Origin: JACQXM01 sp964569425 | GTDB lineage: Bacteria > Planctomycetota > Phycisphaerae > UBA1845 | NCBI GenBank assembly: GCA_964569425.1 | Contig: CAZMVD010000134.1 | Coordinates: 1 to 11,353 of the forward strand | DNA length: 11,353 nt | Direction: 5' to 3' | Part shown: positions 5,840-11,353 of the stretch, in pieces | Numbering within the stretch: the first letter of the stretch is position 1 | Layout of the letters: the number at the start of each line of letters is the position of its first letter | Position numbers and translations under genes: made by a program | Notes under the pieces: generated by a model | Seen by the model: only the letters and a program-made list of their open reading frames with translations | What the model was told of the DNA's origin: nothing | Databases searched by the model: none

Positions 5840-6193
5840 CTCTTTCAATTTATGTTCAACATCTTCCCAATGATACATTACTTCTTCATTTTTGAACCGT
5901 AAAATATGGAACCCCATCTCCTGCAAAATTCTTGTTCTTTCCAAGTCATAGTTAATTTGATATTCATGGATCTTTCCGTCTAATTCGATTATCAATTTTT
6001 TCTCGTGACAATAAAAATCTACGATAAAAAATTGTTTGTTTCCTTGTACATTGGAATGCTCAACAATGAACTGTCTATTTATTTTTTTATTGAACAGCTT
6101 TCTGTTTCTTACTTTTTCCCAAAATATTTTTTCAGCCAAAGTCTGATTTTTTCGCAATTGCCTGGCAAAGGAAAGGATGTTTTTGTAGTTCAT
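5825..6193 (-). CDS. DUF559 / Vsr-like endonuclease-fold protein
   Basis: A 122-residue DUF559 family protein with the usual pattern: LRKNQTLAEKIFWEKVRNRK at 13-32, RQF at 40-42, FIVDFYCHEKKLIIELDGKI at 56-75, then H76, DLERTRIL at 83-90 and FHILRFKNEEV at 95-105. The fold is that of very-short-patch-repair and PD-(D/E)XK nucleases, with D59 and E70 as the likely metal ligands. Family members often sit in mobile or repeat-rich places, but their cellular role is poorly known. The gene is full length and flanked by two 103-bp repeats. Copy 1 encodes its last four residues and stop, and copy 2 carries the same terminal codons as a leftover, which fits a repeat-gene-repeat unit. Confidence 0.9.
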   Translation of the reverse strand: MNYKNILSFARQLRKNQTLAEKIFWEKVRNRKLFNKKINRQFIVEHSNVQGNKQFFIVDFYCHEKKLIIELDGKIHEYQINYDLERTRILQEMGFHILRFKNEEVMYHWEDVEHKLKEVLLG

Positions 6194-6228
6194 TACTTTT
6201 AAAAATAAGAATTCCTTTATCTTATAAA

Positions 6229-6331
6229 ACTCCCTAAATCCCTCTTGAAAGAGGGACTTTCCTTTGGAAAAAATTTCCTGGAACAGTTCTCCCCTTTCAA
6301 GGGGAGTTAGAGGGGTTCAACCAAGCAATAC
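6229..6331. repeat. 103-bp REPIN-like repeat, copy 2
   Basis: Direct-repeat partner of the copy at 5737-5839, with 12 substitutions and no gaps. Both hairpins are kept (CCCTCTTGAAAGAGGG and CTCCCCTTTCAAGGGGAG). It fills the space between the DUF559 start and the CHAT gene stop, ending 2 bp from that stop. On the minus strand its end reads VLLG and a stop, the same as the DUF559 C-terminus, though no gene is attached. For the CHAT transcript it supplies two strong hairpins just after the stop and may act as its terminator. Confidence 0.9.
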
Positions 6332-6333
6332 AA

Positions 6334-9300
6334 TCATAAAACCTCTTTACCGAATCGTTTAAACGCAAAAATCAGAAAAGCCAAACCCCCAACACCAATC
6401 AAAGCGTACACCCACCACGGCCTTCCAAAATCAATAGGTTCGTTATCGCCGATTAGCACAAAAGTTGCCCAATAATAAGGGTGAGTATATTTTTGATCGC
6501 ACGTGGCCAGGAAATTCAGTTTAGCATTTCTTAAAGCACCACCTTTGCCTTCTCCCATTTTTAAGTTCTTATGAAAATCTACCATAATTTCCTTTGTGCT
6601 TTCATCATTTGCTTTCCATAGGCTCATCACGATATTGGGGCATCCGGCGTATTTGAATGCCCTGGCGAGACTCATGATGCCTTCGCCGCTTTGCAATTTT
6701 CCCACGCCGGTATTGCAGGCGCTGAGTACTGTCAGGTCAGCATTCAATTGCATATTGTACAATTCGTAGGCATACAGATTGCCATCTTCGGCCGAATCGG
6801 CGCTTTCAGAAAAGATCAGTTGAGAATAAAGCGGATTTTTATCATTGGTCAGGGCATGCATGGCCAGGTGGAGGATGCGGCTGTGTTCGGCGTTGGCTTT
6901 AAAAGCCTGTTCCGACGCAACGGTTCCCAGGAAAGATTTTCCACCGATCAGGTCACTCGATTCCTTGACTTCAGGTTGGTTGAATTGAAGGGAATACAAA
7001 CTGTTCCTCACCGTTTCATCATATACTTCTTCGAGAATGCCACGGTCTTCGCCTCGCAGCGCCAATTCTTCATTATTGTGGTAAACGGGGGCAAATCCCG
7101 AGTAAATGTTCTTCACTTTTTTTCTCTCCGGCTTCGTAAGCAGGATCGAAGAAGAGTATTCGTATCCGATTGCCATATCTTTGACCAGGTAGGGCAGGTT
7201 TCTGTAAGCCGGGCCTGCTGCCAACAGGGTTTCCGGCTCCCGGGTCAGCAGGATTTGAAAAGGCAAATATCCCAATTGGCCATCGGGAATAATGATGAGC
7301 CGGGCGGGATTGTTTTTGCCTAAAACCGGTTTCAGTAATAAGTTATACAAGCCCGATCCATATTCAACAAATTGTTTGTAACCGGCTTCGATCCGGGCAT
7401 GGCTTTGCTGTCCTGAAGGATTGTTTTTCAGGAAGTTTCTCAACGATTCCAGTTGACTGAAAAAATCATCTTGGGTTTCAATCTTGTTGTAAACAACGTT
7501 GTCTTTTGAAACACCCAAAGTCCACAAAACACTATCGCTGAAAAAGTATTCGATCAGCATACTTTGGTCGTCAAGCCTGTTTTGAATGGATGCAATATCG
7601 GCAACCGACAGGTCGTACTTCAGTTGGTAATATTCGGGATACTTATCTTTGGCTACCGCAATGAATTGGTCATATTCATTGCGGAGACTGAATAAATTGG
7701 ATTTGTAGTTTTCGATTTTGAGGGAATCGGGCTTCGTTTTGGTTTCTTCCTCAAACAACATTTTTTCATAAAAAGCCAGGTCGGTTTTTATCCTTTGCTC
7801 GTCCGACAAGAAATCATTGGAAATTCCGGCAAATTCGTTCGCTCTTGACTTTTGAACAGCCTCCAGCAATAAAATGGATTTGCTTTTTTCCATAAATCCC
7901 AAGGCCTGGTTGAGGTAGGTTTCGTCTGTGGTTTTTTCATACAATTCAATACTGATGGTCAGGCCCTTGCTGTAAACAGACCTCGCCCTTTCAGCCAGGG
8001 TTTGTTTGGAGGCTTCGGTCAGGTAATCGCTACGCATCAAGTCAATAAAGTCAGCCGTTATCCGGTATCCTTTCAGGGCAAGTTCCAGGGCTGTTATATC
8101 CTGCGTTTGATGGTATTTTTGTGTGAATGCTTCGGCTTTCAACGCCAGGGTAGCCGGCAGGACGAAACCTACTCCCACCCGTTTTACTTCGGGAAATAGC
8201 GCAATATCATCAGTTGGAAAGCCTGGCAACAAGGTTGACAATGCTCTATGACTGGCGATCAGAGCAGAATCAGGTTCTCCTTTTGCAAGGTGCACCTTTC
8301 CGATTTGATTATAGACTTCGGCAAGTTTAATATGATTCAGTCCTCTGTAATGCTTTACAATTTCAAGGAATTTCTGGTAGTAATACCCGGCTTTGTCAAA
8401 CTCCTTGCGTTTCAAATAAATATCTCCCAGATCGCTGTAACTGGATTCAATGTTAAAATGATTTCTTCCGATGGTTTTATAATCCTTAATTTCCGGGGCA
8501 AGTGCAAAGTACTCGTTTGCTTTTTCGGCATCGCCCATCTCCAGATAAACCGCAGCCAGGCGTAAGTAAATAAATGTCAAATCAATGGGTTCGGTTTTAG
8601 GGTTTTCTTTTACAATAGCCAGTATTTTATCGAAATTTTCAATGGCTTGTCTATAATTGCCTTTCCACTGATGGAAAGTGCCTATGCGGTCATAACATCT
8701 GGTAGTTCCTTGTCTATCCTGCTGTAAAATGCTTATATCGGCTGATTTTTGATAATACCGGGCTGCCTGTTCATAGTCTCCTTTTTTTTCATTGATAAGC
8801 CCAAGATTCCAATAGGCTCCGGGCATTTTTGGATGCATGATCCCATCGTTTATTTCAATCAGCCGCAAGGCTTTTTTCAAATACTCCTCACCTTTTCCAT
8901 ATTCCCCTTTTATATTATAAAAGGCGTTGTAAGAAATACATATAGAGCGCAACACCATTGAATTTTCACCAAACCTTGCAATGGCAAGGTCAATTGCCTT
9001 TTTAAGATAATCTTCCACTTCATCGTACCGGCCACGATACATATTGGAAAACGCCAGATTAGACAGGGATATTAAATATTCCGAATAAACCAATGAGTCA
9101 TGCTCTTTTTGTGGCCAATTCTCCAGATGTTCTTTGGTCAATAACGCATAATGATACATACTGTCATAGTCCGCTTTTCTTTTCCAATGGAAATAATATA
9201 ATTGCTCATATTGACGAAATAAAAGCGAATCTCTTATATAATCTTCACGAGAGAATTTACTACTCGAAGTACTTACTTTCGGATTCTGGAAAAAACTTGT

Positions 9301-9366
9301 CAATACAATGGATAGAGTAAAAAATGTTAGAATTAATGGAATACGGAAAGAAATAAGTTTTCTCAT
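6334..9366 (-). CDS. TPR and CHAT domain membrane-anchored protein (caspase-like protease fold)
   Basis: A 1010-residue protein. An N-terminal hydrophobic segment (8-25) acts as signal or anchor. Tetratricopeptide repeats fill about 95-380, e.g. AYWNLGLINEKKGDYEQAAR at 184-203 and repeated later. A helical linker follows, then a CHAT domain at about 675-975. CHAT is a caspase/separase-related peptidase fold; its two catalytic positions are present, His837 in LHLAMHALTN and Cys884 in LSACNTGVG. A final membrane span (984-1003) ends with a basic tail (KRFGKEVL). With the N-terminal segment as signal, the TPR and CHAT parts would face the periplasm. The ATG at 9366 was used rather than a TTG one codon earlier. 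Such proteins probably sense a partner via the TPRs and cut a target, as in the TPR-CHAT effector of type III-E CRISPR, but no target is evident here. A terminator precedes it, so it may be transcribed on its own or by read-through. Confidence 0.9.
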   Translation of the reverse strand: MRKLISFRIPLILTFFTLSIVLTSFFQNPKVSTSSSKFSREDYIRDSLLFRQYEQLYYFHWKRKADYDSMYHYALLTKEHLENWPQKEHDSLVYSEYLISLSNLAFSNMYRGRYDEVEDYLKKAIDLAIARFGENSMVLRSICISYNAFYNIKGEYGKGEEYLKKALRLIEINDGIMHPKMPGAYWNLGLINEKKGDYEQAARYYQKSADISILQQDRQGTTRCYDRIGTFHQWKGNYRQAIENFDKILAIVKENPKTEPIDLTFIYLRLAAVYLEMGDAEKANEYFALAPEIKDYKTIGRNHFNIESSYSDLGDIYLKRKEFDKAGYYYQKFLEIVKHYRGLNHIKLAEVYNQIGKVHLAKGEPDSALIASHRALSTLLPGFPTDDIALFPEVKRVGVGFVLPATLALKAEAFTQKYHQTQDITALELALKGYRITADFIDLMRSDYLTEASKQTLAERARSVYSKGLTISIELYEKTTDETYLNQALGFMEKSKSILLLEAVQKSRANEFAGISNDFLSDEQRIKTDLAFYEKMLFEEETKTKPDSLKIENYKSNLFSLRNEYDQFIAVAKDKYPEYYQLKYDLSVADIASIQNRLDDQSMLIEYFFSDSVLWTLGVSKDNVVYNKIETQDDFFSQLESLRNFLKNNPSGQQSHARIEAGYKQFVEYGSGLYNLLLKPVLGKNNPARLIIIPDGQLGYLPFQILLTREPETLLAAGPAYRNLPYLVKDMAIGYEYSSSILLTKPERKKVKNIYSGFAPVYHNNEELALRGEDRGILEEVYDETVRNSLYSLQFNQPEVKESSDLIGGKSFLGTVASEQAFKANAEHSRILHLAMHALTNDKNPLYSQLIFSESADSAEDGNLYAYELYNMQLNADLTVLSACNTGVGKLQSGEGIMSLARAFKYAGCPNIVMSLWKANDESTKEIMVDFHKNLKMGEGKGGALRNAKLNFLATCDQKYTHPYYWATFVLIGDNEPIDFGRPWWVYALIGVGGLAFLIFAFKRFGKEVL

Positions 9367-9384
9367 CAACTTTGGTTTTGCTCA

Positions 9385-9426
9385 CAAAAGAAAACAGCAA
9401 GTAGTATTTTTTCAATACTACCTGCT
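9385..9426 (-). terminator. Intrinsic terminator after the barrel-protein operon
   Basis: Stem arms AGCAGGTAGTATT and AATACTACTTGCT (minus strand, 9426-9414 and 9408-9396) pair over 13 positions with one G-U pair and a five-base loop, followed by a T-rich run GTTTTCTTTT. It lies 22 bp after the stop of the 219-aa gene and 30 bp before the CHAT ATG. Little room remains for a separate CHAT promoter, so some read-through or a promoter overlapping the stem is likely. Confidence 0.8.
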
Positions 9427-9447
9427 TTACCATAATTTACATCTAAT

Positions 9448-10107
9448 TTATTGGGGAATAAAATAAATGTGGAAAGTAGTTCGAATATTCACCATACCGG
9501 TATCATTTAGTCCGATCACTTGCTGTTCAACCTCTCCGAATACGTATTTGAACTTACCGGTTCCTCCTGTAATGGATCTTTTCATTGGCGCATCAATATT
9601 CATAAAAACAGCACCATCGGTAGTAATGGAACCTTCTCCACCGATTACCGGTATGTCATAAAAATAGAATGTCTGTGTACTGAGATCAAATAAAGCATCT
9701 TCGGTAACTTCAGCCACATTTTGAGTAAACCAGCCCCTGCAATCCCAATCACCGATTACGTTATCATCGAATTGAGCATACCCTTCATTATTACTTATGG
9801 TAATTCCGCAGCCCGGAAGAGGGATAGCATCGACCATACCAATGTTATTGCAGGGGACATAATCATTGATATGATTACCACATTGTAGTAATGTTCCGCT
9901 ATTGTAAATAAACCCCTGCCTTATAATGTAATTGGCTCCAGACCGAGGAAATTGAGGACAGATTGTACTTGAGTCGGGAGGGTTATTTACAGTTGCGCTT
10001 AGGCCATTCAAGGCAACTTCGATTACAAAAGTATGTTGCTGAAATTGCGCCAACAAGGATGAGCCAGATGTAAATGTAAGGCCAATAAAAAGTAATATAT
10101 TTCTCAT
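9448..10107 (-). CDS. Secreted allene-oxide-cyclase/dirigent-like barrel protein without sorting domain
   Basis: A 219-residue exported protein with a clear signal peptide (1-20, ending in LLA before QFQQ). The mature part has the pattern of the allene oxide cyclase/dirigent-like beta barrel: ANYIIRQGFIYNSGTL at 58-73, a GDWDCRGWFTQNV stretch at 119-131, a strand with FYFYDIPVIGGEG at 147-159, and the typical SITGGTGKFKYVFGEVEQ at 178-195. Five cysteines in the mature part (50, 76, 86, 100, 123) suggest disulfide bonds. The barrel binds hydrophobic small molecules in plants, but bacterial versions have no assigned role. It ends with the last strand (FHIYFIPQ) and lacks the T9SS tail that its upstream neighbour carries. 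The gap to that gene is 33 bp, so the two share a transcript from promoter copy D. Confidence 0.75.
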   Translation of the reverse strand: MRNILLFIGLTFTSGSSLLAQFQQHTFVIEVALNGLSATVNNPPDSSTICPQFPRSGANYIIRQGFIYNSGTLLQCGNHINDYVPCNNIGMVDAIPLPGCGITISNNEGYAQFDDNVIGDWDCRGWFTQNVAEVTEDALFDLSTQTFYFYDIPVIGGEGSITTDGAVFMNIDAPMKRSITGGTGKFKYVFGEVEQQVIGLNDTGMVNIRTTFHIYFIPQ

Positions 10108-10140
10108 GATTTTATTTTTTGATTGGTGAAAAGAATAAAG

Positions 10141-10992
10141 TTATTTAGTGATTACGAGTTTTTGAGATGCGATTAGGTTGTTCATATCCTTGAGCAACAC
10201 GAGGTACATGCCAGGCTGAAGACTGGAAATGTCGATCGCTCTTGAGTTGGAACCAGGGTATAACATCCAGTTTTCTTTCAACATCATCCGTCCGGGCAAA
10301 TCGAAAATGAGCACTTGCGTCTCAACGAGATTTAAGATACGGTCAACCTTCAGGGTAATCTGGCTGGTTGCGGGATTTGGGAATACCCCCAGGCTTGCAA
10401 TTTCGCTGTTGTGTATTGGTTTCACAGACACCAATTGAGAAAAATCTAATACTCCAAAACAAATGGTAGCATTGAATCCATCGGTGATATTTTTGCCGAC
10501 ATTGACATGAGCGCCTTCTCCACGGGAAAACCTGAGTTCATCGGTTGCTCCTACCACAGCCCTGTAAATGGGTTCATTCAAAGCGGCAGGTTCCCTTCCA
10601 GAGAGAATGATCTGGAACGGCTGAAGACCGGCATATTCCTTATCAATGAAAAACAGTTGCGTTGTCAGCGCATGGATACCCTGAGTTGTTGATACATCCT
10701 GAACAACCCATCCTCTTGACATGTAATAGCCGATCTGTAAGTCAGGAAATTCAGGGACACCTCCACCCACAAGACCTTTATCAAAGCCTTTGAGTTGAAA
10801 AGTACCCGCAGGATACACTGGCCCCTGAATAATATAATCAGAGCCGATAGCCGGGTTGCCCAGGCTATCCTGCACCCCAAAAAACATTGAATCCCGATTC
10901 ATACTAACATCCACACAAAACTGGACGTCCTGTGCAATGATCAGAATCGGCGTCAGAAAAAACGAAAAGAAAAGTAGTAGAATCTTTTTCAT
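10141..10992 (-). CDS. Allene-oxide-cyclase-like barrel protein with T9SS C-terminal sorting domain
   Basis: A 283-residue exported protein. The signal peptide spans 1-20 (IIA before QDVQ). The N-terminal domain (22-182) is a diverged copy of the barrel in the next gene: SDYIIQGPVYPAGTFQ (51-66) matches its ANYIIRQGFIYNSGTL; IGYYMSRGWVVQDV (87-100) matches IGDWDCRGWFTQNV; and YRAVVGATDELRFSRGEG (143-160) matches the GGTG strand. The C-terminal 200-283 is a type IX secretion sorting domain: GVFPNPATSQITLKV (202-216), then LPGRMMLKE and SSLQPGMYLVLL, with a terminal KLVITK. It would be moved across the outer membrane and attached or released at the surface. I used the ATG at 10992; an in-frame ATG nine codons earlier would only add a polar stretch before the signal peptide. 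First gene of the operon controlled by promoter copy D. Confidence 0.82.
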   Translation of the reverse strand: MKKILLLFFSFFLTPILIIAQDVQFCVDVSMNRDSMFFGVQDSLGNPAIGSDYIIQGPVYPAGTFQLKGFDKGLVGGGVPEFPDLQIGYYMSRGWVVQDVSTTQGIHALTTQLFFIDKEYAGLQPFQIILSGREPAALNEPIYRAVVGATDELRFSRGEGAHVNVGKNITDGFNATICFGVLDFSQLVSVKPIHNSEIASLGVFPNPATSQITLKVDRILNLVETQVLIFDLPGRMMLKENWMLYPGSNSRAIDISSLQPGMYLVLLKDMNNLIASQKLVITK

Positions 10993-11030
10993 ATCGCAGA
11001 TTTTAAGTGAATAATCCAATCAAAAGAAAC

Positions 11031-11052
11031 CCTCATCCGTTTCGGATCGAGG
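11031..11052 (-). promoter_or_regulatory. Leader hairpin ahead of the T9SS barrel gene
   Basis: CCTC-ATCCG (11031-11039) faces CGGAT-C-GAGG (11043-11052): a nine-pair stem with one bulged base and a three-base loop. With promoter copy D it would lie within the first few nucleotides of the mRNA, about 38 nt before the ATG. It may protect the 5' end of the transcript; a terminator for an unseen upstream gene is the alternative, since a weak T-rich run follows. Confidence 0.6.
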
Positions 11053-11066
11053 CTGATAGTTCGTGG

Positions 11067-11097
11067 ATTTATACATTTGCAATACAAATCGTTACCC
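11067..11097 (-). promoter_or_regulatory. ECF-type promoter copy D (secreted barrel operon)
   Basis: GGGTAACG (11097-11090), 16 nt, then TATAAAT (11073-11067): the same spacing and core as copies A to C but with more changes in the -35-like part. The ATG of the T9SS barrel gene is about 75 bp downstream. The spacer also holds ATTTG and CAAAT as an inverted pair, a possible operator. Confidence 0.55.
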
Positions 11098-11286
11098 TGT
11101 AAAGTCAAACCAGCTTACATTGACATCGAAAAATCGCGAAGAAAGGACATTGTTGGTTTCATGCTTGGGGTATTTTCATTTGCTTAATCCCTAAATCTAA
11201 TGAAATCACCGCAAAAAATTTTCACTTTTAACGATTTTTTTTTTACAATAATGATGTTCAAAAATAATTCGCGCTTAAAAAGAGTG

Positions 11287-11353
11287 CGACCACGCTGTGG
11301 TCGTGAACTTTTAGATAATTATCTGGCTAACGTAGTTTGACCACCCTGTGGTC
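11287..11353. repeat. Repeated palindrome GACCAC-N-CTGTGGTC around a central palindrome
   Basis: GACCACGCTGTGGTC at 11288-11302 (extended to 17 bp by a C/G pair) and GACCACCCTGTGGTC at 11339-11353 differ at one base and are 51 bp apart in start position. Between them is the perfect palindrome AGATAATTATCT (11313-11324). The second copy touches the window edge, so more copies may follow. Likely a dispersed palindromic repeat cluster; no gene is attached within view. Confidence 0.65.

Larger units (their letters stand above)
10993..11353. other. Gene-free region with promoter, leader hairpin and palindromes
   Basis: This 361-bp stretch holds no convincing coding region on either strand. Its left part contains promoter copy D and a leader hairpin. 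The middle (about 11100-11280) is AT-rich with nothing I recognise. The last 70 bp contain three palindromes, listed separately. Confidence 0.7.

Noticed and set aside
5737..6331. CRISPR array or insertion sequence with transposase
   Set aside because: There are only two repeat copies separated by a full gene, no spacer series, and the enclosed protein is a DUF559 nuclease fold, not a DDE or Y1 transposase.
6691..7323. Plus-strand open frame of 210 aa inside the CHAT gene
   Set aside because: It is antisense to the conserved CHAT domain with its catalytic residues and shows no domain of its own.

Overview
The window looks like a chromosomal segment from a member of the Bacteroidota, plausibly near the Saprospiria. 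The support is a type IX secretion (T9SS) C-terminal sorting domain, a large TPR-CHAT surface protein, an ECF sigma factor followed by a TPR-bearing anti-sigma-like protein, a stand-alone LytTR protein, weak Shine-Dalgarno signals and moderately AT-rich DNA. The exact taxon is inference. No tRNA, rRNA, CRISPR array or recognisable transposase was seen.

Layout. On the minus strand, from right to left: two secreted allene-oxide-cyclase/dirigent-like barrel proteins (10992 to 9448), a terminator, a 1010-residue TPR-CHAT protein (9366 to 6334), and a DUF559 endonuclease-fold gene (6193 to 5825) between two copies of a 103-bp repeat. On the plus strand, the ECF sigma factor (4252-4830) and its membrane anti-sigma-like partner (4932-5756) run towards the DUF559 unit. 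Divergent from the sigma factor, on the minus strand, are two tandem LuxI/FeeM-like acyltransferases (4146 to 2513), a sterol-desaturase/fatty-acid-hydroxylase family membrane protein (2373 to 1507), two very small membrane proteins (49 and 62 residues), an isoprenylcysteine-methyltransferase-like membrane enzyme (1010 to 372) and a LytTR DNA-binding protein cut by the left edge.

The most notable observation links these pieces. Four minus-strand intergenic sites carry the same bipartite motif, AGGTAACA (or GGGTAACG), then exactly 16 nt, then TATNAAT (GATCAAT in one copy). They lie upstream of the acyltransferase pair, the hydroxylase plus 49-aa gene, the 62-aa gene plus methyltransferase, and the secreted-barrel operon. 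The fixed spacing and the AAC core look like an ECF sigma promoter. The inferred reading is one regulon, probably driven by the ECF sigma factor encoded in its middle, that makes and modifies an acyl-derived small molecule or lipid and exports barrel proteins that might handle it. The product is unknown and the pathway is a hypothesis; the promoter repeats and the enzyme-family motifs are visible in the sequence.

The DUF559 gene and its flanking REPIN-like repeats look like a later insertion between the anti-sigma gene and the CHAT gene. One repeat copy supplies the last codons and stop of the anti-sigma gene.
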